Counted from the first letter of the stretch, positions 41,277 to 51,648 are shown. The stretch: DNA of 64,000 nucleotides from an uncultured Vibrio sp. (GCF_947488985.1 NZ_CANLBV010000006.1:17951-81950), one strand, 5' to 3'. The notes: generated from the sequence alone by a model not told the origin. A program made the numbers and translations.

Positions 41277-41915
41277 ATGGAAACTTATAAGCAACCCCTT
41301 CGAATTGGCATTGGCGGCCCTGTTGGATCAGGTAAAACAGCGTTGTTAGAGGTGCTGTGTAAAGCCATTCGCGACAAGCTAAACATTGCCGTGGTAACCA
41401 ACGATATCTACACCCAAGAAGATGCAAAAATTCTAACACGAGCCGAAGCGTTGGAGCCGGACCGCATCATTGGTGTGGAAACGGGTGGCTGCCCGCATAC
41501 CGCAATTCGTGAAGATGCATCGATGAACCTAGCTGCAGTAGAAGAGCTTGCAAAGCTACACAAGAATCTGGATGTGGTGTTTGTTGAGAGTGGTGGTGAC
41601 AACCTCAGTGCAACGTTTAGCCCAGAACTTGCCGACCTCACTATCTACGTGATTGATGTGGCGGAAGGGGAAAAGATCCCACGTAAAGGCGGCCCGGGTA
41701 TTACGCGTTCGGATCTATTGGTTATCAACAAGATCGACTTAGCGCCGTATGTGGGGGCATCGCTTGAGGTTATGGAGCAAGACACGCAACGCATGCGACC
41801 AACTAAGCCATATGTGTTTACTAACCTCAAAGAGAGCCAAGGCTTAGATTTTATCATCAACTTTATTGTGACCGAAGGAATGCTGACGATGAAGGAGCCT
41901 GCTGCTACCGAATAG
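41277..41915 (+). CDS. ureG: Urease accessory GTPase UreG
   Basis: UreG is a SIMIBI-class GTPase that carries nickel to urease. P-loop [12 protein letters not shown] is at about residues 14-25. [30 protein letters not shown] (containing the nickel-binding Cys-Pro-His) and [12 protein letters not shown] (G4) are seen. Length 212. It closes the urease operon. Confidence 0.98.
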   Translation: METYKQPLRIGIGGPVGSGKTALLEVLCKAIRDKLNIAVVTNDIYTQEDAKILTRAEALEPDRIIGVETGGCPHTAIREDASMNLAAVEELAKLHKNLDVVFVESGGDNLSATFSPELADLTIYVIDVAEGEKIPRKGGPGITRSDLLVINKIDLAPYVGASLEVMEQDTQRMRPTKPYVFTNLKESQGLDFIINFIVTEGMLTMKEPAATE

Positions 41916-41953
41916 CATGGGATCCTATTAGCTTCTTTCAAAGCCGTTTGATA

Positions 41954-41996
41954 CAAAAAGCCCTGTCGATAATTCGATGGGGCTTTCGAGTTTTTA
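41954..41996. terminator. Bidirectional terminator between ureG and xseA
   Basis: AAAGCCC (41957-41963) and GGGCTTT (41980-41986) enclose inner TCGA/TCGA pairing. The A-run at 41955-41959 gives a T-run for the leftward xseA transcript; TTTTT (41991-41995) serves the rightward ureG transcript. Confidence 0.8.
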
Positions 41997-42012
41997 AGAG
42001 TGTTGGTCGAAT

Positions 42013-43359
42013 CTAGAGCGAGTTTTCAGCGACTCTGGCCGTGACTTGCGATTCAATCACACCGTCCTCAACCTGAGTGGTGATCACTTCACCGACTTCG
42101 ACATCGCTGATGGATGATACCGTGTTGCTCGATGCTGAATGAGTAATGCTGTAGCCACGCTTGAGGGTTGCCAATGGACTGACGGTTTCTAGCTTCTCGG
42201 CGGCCATGGCGAGCTGGTGGCGAGTGGTTAGCAATGTTTTATCCATCGCATCCAATAGCTTCTGTTCAGAGCGCTGCAAATGCAGCTTTTGTTCACCAAG
42301 GCGTTTCACTGGCGAGTTCAATTGAAGTTGGTGCTGCTTACGCTCAACACGCTGTGCATGCTGCTTTAGGAATTGAGTCATAGCACGACGCAAGCGCATA
42401 TCGAGATCATCCAGTTGCTGACTCTGTTTTTGCAGTTGATAGCTAGGGTGCTGTTTCTCTAAGCGGTATTTCAACGTCTGAATGGATTGTGCCTGTTTGA
42501 TTAACCGATGACGAATCGCACTGACTAAGCGAGCGCGTTTAGAGATAAATGTTTGTTCTTTATGGCTGTTATCACGACTGACGAGTTCGGCTGCCGCTGA
42601 TGGCGTAGGGGCGCGCATATCGGCGACGAAATCGGCGATAGTGACGTCCACTTCATGGCCAACGGCGCTGATAATCGGGATCTGGCTAGCTGCAATGGTG
42701 CGAGCAACGATCTCATGATTGAAGCACCATAAGTCCTCTAATGAACCGCCGCCACGGCCCACAATCAACACATCACAGTCGTTGCGTTCATTAGCTCGTC
42801 CAATCGCTTGAGCGATCTGAATCGCGGCTTCTTCGCCTTGAACCATAGTCGGGTAAACCACAACCGGCAATGAAGGATCGCGCCTTTTCAGTACATCAAG
42901 GATATCAAACAGTGCCGCGCCTGTTTTTGAGGTGATGACACCGACGCGTTGCGGGTGCTCAGGAAGAGATTGTTTACTTGATTGAGCAAACAGTCCTTCT
43001 GCGGCAAGGTTCATCTTCAGTTTTTCAAACTCTTGCTGAAGCTTACCATCGCCCTCCTGCTGCATGCTTTCGATGATCAGTTGATAGTCGCCACGCGGCT
43101 CATAGAGAGACAAGCGCGCCTTAACCAGCACTTGATTACCGTTTTGGGGCTTAAAAGTGACACGACGGTTGTTGCCACGAAACATCGCACATTTAACTTG
43201 AGCGCGAGAGTCTTTCAGTGTCAGATACCAGTGACCAGAGACAGGTGCAGAAAAGTTTGAGATTTCACCAACCAGCCAGACAATCCCCATTTCACTTTCT
43301 AATAGGAGACGAACCTCTGAGTTAAGGCGAGAAACAGTAAAGATGTTGGGATTGGTCAT
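42013..43359 (-). CDS. xseA: Exodeoxyribonuclease VII large subunit
   Basis: XseA forms ExoVII with XseB and degrades single-stranded DNA. Start 43359 gives [21 protein letters not shown]; an upstream in-frame GTG at 43407 adds 16 residues without homology. The N-terminal OB domain is followed by the catalytic region with [29 protein letters not shown] and [17 protein letters not shown], then a long coiled-coil. Length 448. Confidence 0.97.
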   Translation of the reverse strand: MTNPNIFTVSRLNSEVRLLLESEMGIVWLVGEISNFSAPVSGHWYLTLKDSRAQVKCAMFRGNNRRVTFKPQNGNQVLVKARLSLYEPRGDYQLIIESMQQEGDGKLQQEFEKLKMNLAAEGLFAQSSKQSLPEHPQRVGVITSKTGAALFDILDVLKRRDPSLPVVVYPTMVQGEEAAIQIAQAIGRANERNDCDVLIVGRGGGSLEDLWCFNHEIVARTIAASQIPIISAVGHEVDVTIADFVADMRAPTPSAAAELVSRDNSHKEQTFISKRARLVSAIRHRLIKQAQSIQTLKYRLEKQHPSYQLQKQSQQLDDLDMRLRRAMTQFLKQHAQRVERKQHQLQLNSPVKRLGEQKLHLQRSEQKLLDAMDKTLLTTRHQLAMAAEKLETVSPLATLKRGYSITHSASSNTVSSISDVEVGEVITTQVEDGVIESQVTARVAENSL

Positions 43360-43507
43360 AGAGGCGCTATCTTTCCTTGCTGGAAGGTCTTTCTTTTTGA
43401 TTCTCACCGGACGTGAGTATGGAGGATAGCGACAACATAATACATATCAAGGGGGTAAATGCAAATTAAATATTTAAAAATGTGTGGCCAACCGATTGCG
43501 CTGCGCG

Positions 43508-43513
43508 TATAAT
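43508..43513 (+). promoter_or_regulatory. Probable -10 box of guaB
   Basis: A perfect TATAAT lies 93 bp before guaB in the xseA-guaB divergent region. No strong -35 is visible, so the promoter is inferred from the -10 alone. Confidence 0.4.
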
Positions 43514-43605
43514 CTCTCTGCAATATCAAATCCAAATTACTTTATTATGCGAAACGATAAAGTTGGATTTATTCCTTTTAACACCTTTGTTGTGAGATAT
43601 TGCAA

Positions 43606-45069
43606 ATGCTACGAATCGCAAAAGAAGCTTTAACTTTTGATGACGTTTTACTCGTCCCAGCACACTCAACCGTTCTTCCGAACACCGCTGATCTTCGCAC
43701 TCAGTTAACGAAAAACATTTCTTTAAACATCCCAATGATCTCTGCATCGATGGACACAGTTACGGAAGCGCGCCTAGCAATTGCCCTTGCGCAAGAAGGT
43801 GGTATTGGCTTTATTCATAAGAATATGTCAATTGAGCAACAAGCTGAAATGGTTCGCCAGGTTAAGATTTATGAAGCTGGTGTGGTTTCTAACCCAGTAA
43901 CCGTGAGCCCTGACGCGACTATTGCTGATGTTGTCGCCCTTACCCAAAAACACGGCTTTGCCGGTTTCCCGGTTGTTACTGAAACAAACGAATTGGTTGG
44001 TATCATTACCGGCCGTGACGTTCGCTTTGTTACTGACCTTTCTAAGAAAGTTGATGAAGTAATGACGCCTAAAGCTCGCCTTGCTTCTGTTAAAGAAGGT
44101 GCAACTCGTGAAGAAGTTCAAGAGAAAATGCACGAAGCGCGTGTCGAAAAAGTGCTTGTTGTTAATGACGACTTTCAACTAACGGGCATGATTACTGCTA
44201 AAGATTTCCACAAAGCAGAGCGTAAACCAAACGCGTGTAAAGATGAGCGCGGCAGTCTACGTGTTGGTGCCGCTGTTGGTGCTGGTGCTGGTAACGAAGA
44301 GCGCGTTGCTGCGCTTGTTGAAGCTGGCGTTGACGTGCTACTTATCGACTCTTCACATGGTCACTCTGAAGGCGTACTTAACCGTATCCGCGAAACTCGC
44401 GCTGCATACCCAGATCTACAAATCATAGGCGGTAACGTAGCAACGGGTGCTGGTGCTCGTGCGCTTATCGAAGCCGGTGTTAGTGCTGTCAAAGTAGGTA
44501 TCGGCCCGGGTTCAATCTGTACGACTCGTATCGTAACGGGTGTCGGTGTTCCTCAAGTAACAGCCATCGCAGATGCAGCTGAAGTAGCAGACGAATACGG
44601 TATTCCTGTTATCGCTGATGGTGGTATCCGCTTCTCTGGCGATATCTGTAAAGCTATCGTAGCTGGCGCATCATGTGTGATGGTTGGCTCTATGTTTGCG
44701 GGTACTGAAGAAGCGCCGGGTGAAGTGATTCTTTATCAAGGTCGTTCTTACAAATCTTACCGTGGTATGGGCTCTCTTGGTGCGATGTCTCAAGGCTCTT
44801 CTGACCGTTATTTCCAAACGGATAATGCCGCAGACAAGCTTGTTCCGGAAGGGATTGAAGGTCGTATCGCCTACAAAGGTCGCCTTAAAGAGATCGTTCA
44901 CCAGCAGATGGGCGGCTTGCGTTCAAGTATGGGCCTAACCGGTTCTGCAACGGTTGAAGATATGCGTACTAAAGCGGAGTTTGTTCGTATTTCTGGTGCG
45001 GGTCTAAATGAATCTCATGTTCATGATGTACAGATCACCAAGGAAGCACCAAACTACCGTTTAGGTTAA
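43606..45069 (+). CDS. guaB: IMP dehydrogenase
   Basis: GuaB oxidises IMP to XMP in GMP synthesis. ATG 43606 gives [21 protein letters not shown], matching E. coli; an in-frame TTG lies two codons upstream. A Bateman domain of two CBS motifs is inserted at about 93-205. Catalytic Cys near 305 is in [25 protein letters not shown] and [11 protein letters not shown] are further motifs. Length 487. Followed by a hairpin and guaA. Confidence 0.98.
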   Translation: MLRIAKEALTFDDVLLVPAHSTVLPNTADLRTQLTKNISLNIPMISASMDTVTEARLAIALAQEGGIGFIHKNMSIEQQAEMVRQVKIYEAGVVSNPVTVSPDATIADVVALTQKHGFAGFPVVTETNELVGIITGRDVRFVTDLSKKVDEVMTPKARLASVKEGATREEVQEKMHEARVEKVLVVNDDFQLTGMITAKDFHKAERKPNACKDERGSLRVGAAVGAGAGNEERVAALVEAGVDVLLIDSSHGHSEGVLNRIRETRAAYPDLQIIGGNVATGAGARALIEAGVSAVKVGIGPGSICTTRIVTGVGVPQVTAIADAAEVADEYGIPVIADGGIRFSGDICKAIVAGASCVMVGSMFAGTEEAPGEVILYQGRSYKSYRGMGSLGAMSQGSSDRYFQTDNAADKLVPEGIEGRIAYKGRLKEIVHQQMGGLRSSMGLTGSATVEDMRTKAEFVRISGAGLNESHVHDVQITKEAPNYRLG

Positions 45070-45094
45070 GTATTTCCCCCCAATAAAACGTTTG

Positions 45095-45125
45095 AATAAT
45101 GTGCTGATTTTATCGGCACATTATT
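45095..45125 (+). terminator. Hairpin between guaB and guaA
   Basis: AATAATGTGCTGA and TCGGCACATTATT pair over 13 bp (one G-U) around TTTTA. A weak T-rich tail follows, so it may be a partial terminator or attenuator. Confidence 0.6.
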
Positions 45126-45185
45126 GTATTTATAGGTTGTTTTTTAGATCAATGATATTTAAACGCATTGTTTTACGAACAATCC

Positions 45186-45201
45186 ACGAAAACGTTTGCT
45201 T
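45186..45201. promoter_or_regulatory. PurR-like box upstream of guaA
   Basis: ACGAAAACGTTTGCTT resembles the E. coli PurR operator with a central ACGTTT core. It lies 75 bp before guaA, suggesting purine repression of guaA separately from guaB. Confidence 0.7.
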
Positions 45202-45275
45202 TATATCTTGAAGAGTTAATCAGAGGTGAGTAAACTCGTCTCCGTTTTATCACATAGCCAATAAGACTGCTTACA

Positions 45276-46829
45276 ATGACTAAAAATATTCATGACCAAC
45301 GTATTCTAATTTTAGACTTCGGTTCTCAATACACACAGCTAGTTGCTCGTCGTATTCGTGAGATCGGTGTTTACTGTGAACTTTGGAGCTGGGACGTAGA
45401 AGAAGCGGATATTCGTGAATTCAATCCAGACGGTATCATCCTATCTGGTGGCCCTGAAAGTGTAACGGAAGAGAACTCTCCACGTGCACCTCAGTATGTA
45501 TTTGATTCAGGTGTTCCTGTATTCGGTATCTGCTACGGCATGCAAACTATGGCTGAGCAACTTGGCGGTAAAGTAGCAACGTCTACTGAGCGCGAGTTCG
45601 GCTACGCTGCTGTACAAGTGACTGGTGAATCTGCACTTTTCGCTGACCTAGAGTCTACTCAAGATGTTTGGATGAGCCACGGCGACAAAGTGGTTGAGAT
45701 CCCAGCTGATTTCACAAAGATCGCTGAAACAGACACTTGCCCATACGCTGCAATGGTAAACGAAGAGAAGAAGTACTACGGCGTACAATTCCACCCAGAA
45801 GTAACACACACTAAAAACGGCCTGAAAATGCTTGAGAACTTCGTTCTTAACGTATGTGGTTGTGAAGGTCTGTGGACTTCAGCTTCAATCATTGAAGATG
45901 CAGTTGCACGTATTAAAGAACAAGTAGGTGACGACGAAGTTATCCTTGGTCTTTCTGGCGGTGTTGATTCATCTGTAGTTGCGATGCTTGCTCACCGCGC
46001 TATCGGCGACAAACTAACATGTGTATTTGTTGATAATGGCCTTCTTCGTCTAAACGAAGCTGAGCAAGTTATGGATATGTTTGGCGACCAGTTCGGCCTA
46101 AACATCATCAAAGTAGATGCAGAAGATCGTTTCCTTAAAGCTCTGGAAGGCGAAGCTGAACCAGAAGCTAAGCGTAAGATCATCGGTCACGTATTCGTAG
46201 ATATCTTCGATGAAGAGTCTAAGAAGCTGAAGAATGCTAAATGGCTTGCTCAGGGTACAATCTACCCAGACGTAATCGAGTCTGCAGCATCTAAGACAGG
46301 TAAAGCACACGTAATCAAATCTCACCACAACGTTGGTGGCCTTCCTGATGATATGGAAATGGGCCTTGTTGAACCTCTACGTGAGCTGTTTAAAGATGAA
46401 GTACGTAAGATCGGTCTAGAGCTTGGTCTTCCATACAACATGCTTTACCGCCACCCATTCCCAGGTCCAGGTCTAGGTGTACGTGTTCTTGGCGAAATCA
46501 AGAAAGAGTACTGTGATCTACTGCGTCGCGCAGATGCTATCTTCATTGAAGAGCTTCACGCTGCAGACCTTTACCACAAAGTATCTCAAGCATTCACGGT
46601 ATTCCTACCAGTACGTTCCGTTGGCGTAATGGGCGATGGCCGTAAGTACGATTGGGTTGTATCTCTACGAGCTGTAGAAACTATCGACTTCATGACTGCT
46701 CACTGGGCACACCTTCCATACGACTTCCTAGGTAAGGTTTCTAACCGTATTATCAACGAAGTGAGCGGCATTTCACGTGTTGTTTACGATATTTCTGGTA
46801 AGCCACCAGCAACTATCGAGTGGGAATAA
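45276..46829 (+). CDS. guaA: GMP synthase (glutamine-hydrolysing)
   Basis: GuaA aminates XMP to GMP. The 517-residue enzyme has the class I glutaminase domain (about 1-200; Cys in [13 protein letters not shown], His/Glu in QFHPEVTHT) and the ATP pyrophosphatase domain with the PP-loop [15 protein letters not shown], then the dimerisation domain ending in PPATIEWE. It is followed by two terminator hairpins. Confidence 0.99.
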   Translation: MTKNIHDQRILILDFGSQYTQLVARRIREIGVYCELWSWDVEEADIREFNPDGIILSGGPESVTEENSPRAPQYVFDSGVPVFGICYGMQTMAEQLGGKVATSTEREFGYAAVQVTGESALFADLESTQDVWMSHGDKVVEIPADFTKIAETDTCPYAAMVNEEKKYYGVQFHPEVTHTKNGLKMLENFVLNVCGCEGLWTSASIIEDAVARIKEQVGDDEVILGLSGGVDSSVVAMLAHRAIGDKLTCVFVDNGLLRLNEAEQVMDMFGDQFGLNIIKVDAEDRFLKALEGEAEPEAKRKIIGHVFVDIFDEESKKLKNAKWLAQGTIYPDVIESAASKTGKAHVIKSHHNVGGLPDDMEMGLVEPLRELFKDEVRKIGLELGLPYNMLYRHPFPGPGLGVRVLGEIKKEYCDLLRRADAIFIEELHAADLYHKVSQAFTVFLPVRSVGVMGDGRKYDWVVSLRAVETIDFMTAHWAHLPYDFLGKVSNRIINEVSGISRVVYDISGKPPATIEWE

Positions 46830-46842
46830 GTTCCTACTGATG

Positions 46843-46860
46843 TAAAGGCTTCGGCCTTTA
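46843..46860 (+). terminator. Hairpin after guaA
   Basis: TAAAGGC (46843-46849) and GCCTTTA (46854-46860) form a stem with a TTCG loop directly after guaA. Confidence 0.6.
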
Positions 46861-46871
46861 TACTTTAAAAT

Positions 46872-46906
46872 AAAAAAGCCTCGAACTCAGTTTGAGGCTT
46901 TTTTGA
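46872..46906. terminator. Bidirectional terminator, guaA / BASS gene
   Basis: AAAAAAGCCTC and GAGGCTTTTTT arms with partial inner pairing have T-runs on both strands, fitting the convergent guaA and leftward BASS transcripts. Confidence 0.9.
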
Positions 46907-46985
46907 TTTTCTTAGAAATAGACATAACGCATTTTAGGACGAGTCATAGAATGACGGCGTATCTAAACCTTATCTATCTAAGCCC

Positions 46986-47939
46986 TTAAGCCGCTTCAGT
47001 CATTGGCTTTTTGAGTTCTTTATCAGCGCTGCGACCTTTATTACTTGCCCAATACCCTGCCAAGAGTGAGCCTGAGATATTGTGCCAAACTGAGAATATT
47101 GTCCCGGCAATCGCTGATGCCGGAGAGAAGAACTTCATTGCAAGTGCTGTTGCTAAACCTGAATTCTGTAATCCCACTTCGAGGGCAATCGTTCGACAAG
47201 TGGATTCATTGCATCCAAGTAGGCGGCAGCAGTAGTAGCCCGCAGCTAACCCTAAGCTGTTGTGCAAAATCACCGCCAAAGCCACCAAAGGACCAACAGT
47301 ACTGATATTTTCAGCATTTAATGCAACAACAATCGCGATGATAACGACAATCGCAACCATTGAGACTAAGGGGAGGATGGCATTTATTTTAGTCACCGCT
47401 TTAGGGATGAATGTATTGATGAGCACACCAAGAGCGACGGGAATAAGTACGATTTTCACTAGGCTCATCAACATACCGGATACAGGGACATCAACACTTT
47501 GGCCCACTAGCCCTTCGACAAGCAATGGCGTTAATACGACGCCTAATAATGTCGATATTGCGGTCATTGAAATAGAAAGAGCCACATTGCCTTTCGCAAG
47601 GAACACCATGACATTCGATGATGTTCCGCCTGCAACGCTGCCAACCAGTACCATACCGACAGTCAGTTCAGTGCTAAACCCTAGTAATAAGCTAATGGTC
47701 AAGGCTGTAAGGGGCATTATTGAAAACTGAAGAAAGACCCCGATCGCAACGGCTTTTCTATGCTTGAGCACGTTAAGAAAATCGGTGGTCGATAAACTGA
47801 TCCCCATTGCTAACATGATAATCGTCAGCAGCGGGACTATTTGAGATTTTAAATCGACAAATAGGTGAGGTAGAAAGTAAGCCGTTAAGGCGAATATAAC
47901 AGCCCAAGCAGGGAATAACTGAGTTAATCTCCCGATCAT
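46986..47939 (-). CDS. BASS-family (bile acid:sodium symporter) transporter
   Basis: The 317-residue protein has about nine hydrophobic segments and SBF/BASS motifs: MLAMGISLSTTDFLNVLKHRK, GSVAGGTSSNVMVFLAKGNVALS and the crossing segment EVGLQNSGLATALAMKFFSPA. Bacterial BASS proteins carry out Na+-coupled uptake of organic anions such as pantoate or keto acids; the substrate here is not evident. It converges on guaA and is divergent from a NhaC-type gene across a 499-bp AT-rich gap. Confidence 0.88.
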   Translation of the reverse strand: MIGRLTQLFPAWAVIFALTAYFLPHLFVDLKSQIVPLLTIIMLAMGISLSTTDFLNVLKHRKAVAIGVFLQFSIMPLTALTISLLLGFSTELTVGMVLVGSVAGGTSSNVMVFLAKGNVALSISMTAISTLLGVVLTPLLVEGLVGQSVDVPVSGMLMSLVKIVLIPVALGVLINTFIPKAVTKINAILPLVSMVAIVVIIAIVVALNAENISTVGPLVALAVILHNSLGLAAGYYCCRLLGCNESTCRTIALEVGLQNSGLATALAMKFFSPASAIAGTIFSVWHNISGSLLAGYWASNKGRSADKELKKPMTEAA

Positions 47940-48438
47940 AGAGATTATCCTTATCTGTAAGTGTGGTGGGAGTGCCTAGGTTATACGTTTGTTATATCGT
48001 ATCAAATGAGTGGCACAAGCATTGAGATACCATAACCAGTATCTTTAGTAGGCGCATTTTTTCACATATCCGCTGTTCGAAAAAGATAGAAATACAAATA
48101 CAGCTTTATGTTTTGTATTTTTAATCAATCACCTGATGGTTATTTCAAACTAGAACAAAATGCCAGTATAAAGCGCAGTAAGATTGTCATAATGGTAGTT
48201 TCCAATACTATCAATCGCTGTGTACGGTATTTTATATTGCTATCGTTTTGGTCAATGTATACGTTTCTTATATATTTATGACTGTCAATTTCTCACGGAT
48301 AGTGAATCTTCCCTCAATCTCATTTAGCTATAGTTTATTTACCTGCCTGAAGAATAAATTACTGTACAATTGCCTCAAGCGAATTTATATTCACTTTTTA
48401 ATTATATTTATTCTTTTATTTTGGGTTAAGGTGTACCT
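47940..48438. other. AT-rich divergent intergenic region
   Basis: This 499-bp gap lies between the leftward BASS gene and the rightward NhaC-type gene. It is AT-rich and presumably holds both promoters. A 76-codon frame overlapping the next gene (48248-48478) is hydrophobic and low in complexity, and I do not accept it as a gene. Confidence 0.45.
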
Positions 48439-49998
48439 ATGGAACAGACAGATATCACGTCACTCATCCCCATTGTGATTACTTTGGTGTTGTCGTTGGC
48501 GACAAGGAATGTAGTGATTGGGCTTTTTGCTGGCGTATTGAGTGGTGTAGTGATGATCACTGGTATGTTTAGTGAACTCAACCCGCTTGATACCTTTGGT
48601 GCGATGGTTAAAGACTATCTAGTCCCTCAGCTTACCGATAGTTATAACGCCGGTGTGATCATGTTGCTCGTGTTCATTGGTGGCTTTGTTGCTTTGATGG
48701 AAAAATCGGGTGGCGGCGTCGCATTTGCAAAGCGAGTGACTCAGTGGGTAAGCAATAAATGCCAAGCTCAAGTATCAGCTTGGTTAGGGGGGATCGTTAT
48801 ATTTTTCTCAGACTTAGGCACTCCTTTAATCGTAGGTCCTGTTTTCCGTCCCCTTTTTGATAAACTGAAACTTTCAAGACAGAAACTGGCGCTGATCATT
48901 GACTCAACCTCATCACCAATCGCGATTCTTATCCCTTTCATCGGTTGGGGAGTGTATATCATGGGGCTAATCCAAAAAGAGTTTACCGCCTTGAGTGTTA
49001 GCATGTCTGATTGGGATGCTTTTATCGGTGCGATCCCGTTTCAGTTCTATGCATTCCTAGCGATTTTCATTGTCCCTTTAGTGTCAATTAAAGGTCTGGA
49101 TTTTGGGCCAATGGCGAAAGCAGAGCGTGATTGTCAAGCTGGCATCACTTCTGGTGCTAACAGTGAATCGTTGAATCCATTCTCGCATAAAAATGCAAAG
49201 GCTTCTTTTGTTTGGGCACCTTTGCTGGTAATGATCGCGGTACTGTGCACTATGCTTATTCCACAAGGCTTTCCATTCCAAAAACTCGCAGGATCGTCAT
49301 TCAGAGCGGCATTGTCCTCTGCTTACTTCTTTGCAGCGATAACATTAATCTCCCTGATGGCTTACTACGGTGTAAGAAAGTTGTCTGACGGTGTGTCAGT
49401 CTACTTAAAAGGCATGGGGAACATGATGCCGGTGGCTATTATCTTGGTGCTGGCTTGGGCGTTGAGCACGGTCGGTAAAGAGTTAGGGGCGGCAGCGTAT
49501 ATTGCAGAGCAAGCGCAGAGTGGCTTTCCTTATTGGTTAGTGCCTGCGGTCGCATTTGTGTTATCTGCCCTTATTTCATTCGCCACCGGATCGTCATGGG
49601 GAACCTTCGCGATAATGATGCCATTGGTTATTCCTACCGCGATTGCGATTGATGCGCCATTGTTGGTTGCTATCGGTGCGGTTCTGTCAGGTGGCTTATT
49701 TGGTGATCACAGCTCTCCGATATCAGAAACCACGATTCTTTCTTCCACAGGGGCAGGGTGTGATCAATTTGAGCACTTTAAAACTCAGCTTCCTTACGCA
49801 TTGATGAACGGTTCAATCGCGCTCGTCAGTTTTGTGGTGGCGGGCTTTACTGGGAGTGCATGGGTTGTGTTAGGCGCGCTTGTTGCGCAGCTTATCATTG
49901 TCACGGTGTTAGCTAAGCGTGATGCTCATCAGCAAGCTCAACGATCACAAGCTGACGGGCAATCACAAGGCTCTGCAGCTAAAGTTCAGCAAGCGTAA
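48439..49998 (+). CDS. NhaC-family Na+/H+ antiporter-like transporter
   Basis: The 519-residue membrane protein has about twelve hydrophobic segments. Family motifs include FFSDLGTPLIVGPVFRPLFD, IIDSTSSPIAILIPFIGWG, SFATGSSWGTFAIMMPLVIP and GGLFGDHSSPISETTILSS, all typical of the NhaC/ArsB-type exchanger superfamily. The ion or organic substrate cannot be settled from sequence. The C-terminus is Gln-rich and hydrophilic. It starts with ATG 48439 and is followed by repeat copy A and a terminator. Confidence 0.85.
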   Translation: MEQTDITSLIPIVITLVLSLATRNVVIGLFAGVLSGVVMITGMFSELNPLDTFGAMVKDYLVPQLTDSYNAGVIMLLVFIGGFVALMEKSGGGVAFAKRVTQWVSNKCQAQVSAWLGGIVIFFSDLGTPLIVGPVFRPLFDKLKLSRQKLALIIDSTSSPIAILIPFIGWGVYIMGLIQKEFTALSVSMSDWDAFIGAIPFQFYAFLAIFIVPLVSIKGLDFGPMAKAERDCQAGITSGANSESLNPFSHKNAKASFVWAPLLVMIAVLCTMLIPQGFPFQKLAGSSFRAALSSAYFFAAITLISLMAYYGVRKLSDGVSVYLKGMGNMMPVAIILVLAWALSTVGKELGAAAYIAEQAQSGFPYWLVPAVAFVLSALISFATGSSWGTFAIMMPLVIPTAIAIDAPLLVAIGAVLSGGLFGDHSSPISETTILSSTGAGCDQFEHFKTQLPYALMNGSIALVSFVVAGFTGSAWVVLGALVAQLIIVTVLAKRDAHQQAQRSQADGQSQGSAAKVQQA

Positions 49999-50007
49999 TT
50001 TACGAGC

Positions 50008-50086
50008 GCAAACAAGGGGGCGAGATTTCTGATAGGTTGCCCTCAATTCTAGAGTGATGACGAACCTGTTTATGGTCCACACCTTC
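50008..50086 (+). repeat. Approximately 80-bp direct repeat, copy A
   Basis: The segment begins GCAAACAAGGGGG, contains ATTTCTGATA, TCAATTCTAGA and TGGTCCACACCT, and recurs with substitutions at 51401-51475. It lies right after the NhaC-type gene and before the terminator. I judge the similarity from alignment by eye at roughly three bases in four. Confidence 0.75.
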
Positions 50087-50097
50087 CTGCCGAAACT

Positions 50098-50123
50098 AAA
50101 AAAGCCAGCATCATGCTGGCTTT
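50098..50123. terminator. Bidirectional terminator, NhaC-type gene / KdgM-type porin
   Basis: AAAGCCAGCA (50101-50110) and TGCTGGCTTT (50114-50123) form a perfect 10-bp stem with loop TCA. A-rich sequence upstream makes a T-run for the leftward porin transcript. Confidence 0.85.
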
Positions 50124-50179
50124 CTTCGTATCTAACTGTCTAAATTTTTTGAGTTCAATAAGAACTTAGAAGCTGTAAG

Positions 50180-50860
50180 TTAGAAGTTGTAACTTAGGCC
50201 TACACGGCTACGTAGTTCACGGGTCGCACTTTCAGCACTTGTGCTTACGTCACCAAATTCAACAAATGGGTACCAGTTGCCAATCTTGCGACCAGCGGTC
50301 AGGTTAAGCTCGTAGTTTTCTTCAGTGTTGTTGTAGATATCGTAACCGATAGCGTTGTAGTAGTTTGCTTCAAAGCCGAACTTCCAATCTGCTACAGAGT
50401 AGTTCACGTTACCAGTAAGACGGTGACGGTTTTCAGTGTCTTCGCCTGTAGAGTATGTTTTGATATCGTGACGGTAACGAGCACTTAGGCTTAGGCCATC
50501 AACGCTTTGCATGTCGTAGGTTGCACGAAGTTGCGGCTTATACGTCATGCCTCCTGTGCGGCTTTCAATTGGCATTCCCGGTTGTAGCGTCCAGTTGCTA
50601 TTTGTTAGTTTGTATTTGTAACCGAAGTCAAATTCCCAACCATTGTTTTGAAGATCCTTCATAAAATCACCGTCAGCGCCTTTAAACTTTAGCTCACCAC
50701 TAAAGTAGAAGTTACCGATGCTATCACCCATTTTAAGACGTGTAGAGTGTTGCTCTGTATGGCTCTTATACTCATGACGAATGTTAAGTGATGCTGCACT
50801 TACTGAAGTAGCAGCAACAGTAGTAAGTAAAGCAAGAGTAACTTTGTTTAAAGCTTTCAT
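50180..50860 (-). CDS. KdgM-family outer-membrane porin
   Basis: The 226-residue protein has a signal peptide (MKALNKVTLALLTTVAATSV, cleaved after SAA-type site near 22) and an outer-membrane beta-barrel pattern of alternating residues ending in aromatic Phe (GLSYNF). LNIRHEYKSHTEQHSTRLKMG, YKPQLRATYDMQ and YRHDIKTY are typical of oligogalacturonate-specific porins of the KdgM family. Related Vibrio porins pass other acidic oligosaccharides such as alginate fragments. An upstream in-frame ATG at 50890 adds ten residues; 50860 with AAGGG is preferred. Two CRP-like sites lie upstream. Confidence 0.85.
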   Translation of the reverse strand: MKALNKVTLALLTTVAATSVSAASLNIRHEYKSHTEQHSTRLKMGDSIGNFYFSGELKFKGADGDFMKDLQNNGWEFDFGYKYKLTNSNWTLQPGMPIESRTGGMTYKPQLRATYDMQSVDGLSLSARYRHDIKTYSTGEDTENRHRLTGNVNYSVADWKFGFEANYYNAIGYDIYNNTEENYELNLTAGRKIGNWYPFVEFGDVSTSAESATRELRSRVGLSYNF

Positions 50861-50933
50861 GGGAGAACCCTTATGAATCATTTTTGGCATTAATGTATGA
50901 CAAATAGTTTAGAGGTTTACAGATTAAGATGCA

Positions 50934-50949
50934 TGTGACCTGAGTCACT
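50934..50949. promoter_or_regulatory. CRP-like site upstream of the KdgM-type porin
   Basis: TGTGACCTGAGTCACT matches TGTGA-N6-TCACA at nine of ten key positions. It lies 74 bp before the porin start, appropriate for carbon-source activation by cAMP-CRP. Confidence 0.7.
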
Positions 50950-51400
50950 GAAAAAGCGGCTTTTAGGTATTTATAGTGTACTTTATTGCCAGTGCTTTAC
51001 TAAGGCTGTGTTTTTGTTTGTTTTATTGTCGAGAGTTCGCCCTATCTAAAAAGTACTAAACACGTCAATAATGTGCGACAGGGCCAGGTGAATTTAGTTC
51101 TTTTTAGGCTTTAGGTGAATTTAAACAATTAAAAGTGTGATCTGCCTCACCAATATGTGCGGAGGAGTGAACTTTTACATATCTATAAATAATAGAAAGT
51201 GTTGCAGCACTTAGAAAAGTAGAGCCTTCATTGCCTGAAACCCGAACGGTATTTAATTTTTTCAGCAGAGGGGGGATGTTTCTGTAGGTTATTTTCCTCA
51301 TTATATTTTTGCTGTTCACTTTCATCTCTTTTGTCATATTAAAGGGTTATTGAAAGCTCGTTAGGGCAGCTTAGTCACTCAGCTTACGTAATGTAAGATT
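50950..51400. other. Intergenic region between porin and satP
   Basis: No convincing gene lies in this part of the approximately 790-bp gap. A 77-codon minus-strand frame (51104-51337) overlaps the CRP-like site and lacks any recognised domain. The gap continues with repeat copy B and the AT-rich satP upstream region. Confidence 0.45.
51136..51151. promoter_or_regulatory. Second CRP-like site in the porin-satP region
   Basis: TGTGATCTGCCTCACC again matches TGTGA-N6-TCACA closely. It lies about 275 bp from the porin start and 500 bp before satP, and could serve either. Confidence 0.55.
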
Positions 51401-51475
51401 GCAAACAAGGGGGGACAATTTCTGATATCTTGCCTTCAATTCTAGAATGACGCTCCGTTTTTGGTGCACACCTCC
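51401..51475 (+). repeat. Approximately 80-bp direct repeat, copy B
   Basis: The segment begins GCAAACAAGGGGGG and contains ATTTCTGATA, TCAATTCTAGAATGA and TTGGTGCACACCT, aligning along its whole length with copy A at 50008-50086 with a few gaps. The two copies bracket the porin gene in the same orientation. Confidence 0.75.
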
Positions 51476-51648
51476 CATACTTTCAATGAATATTATTGGG
51501 CATAATGGCCGCGTCGACTCCATCAGATCATTTTGACAATCTTAGTTTTCGATAACTTGATTTTCCCTTACACTAGTTTATAGATTAAAATTTTATTATA
51601 AACTTTATCATTTTTTTTTAATTAACCATTTTATAAGGTAAATTCGCA

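Noticed and set aside
48011..48026. Sigma54 promoter in the BASS-NhaC gap
   Set aside because: TGGCAC is present, but the -12 position reads TTGAG without the required GC, and it lies about 410 bp from the next start.
48248..48478. 76-codon hydrophobic ORF before the NhaC-type gene
   Set aside because: Overlaps the start of a well-supported gene in another frame, is AT-driven in composition and has no ribosome-binding site.
51104..51337. 77-codon minus-strand ORF between porin and satP
   Set aside because: No domain, no good start signal, and it covers a CRP-like site.
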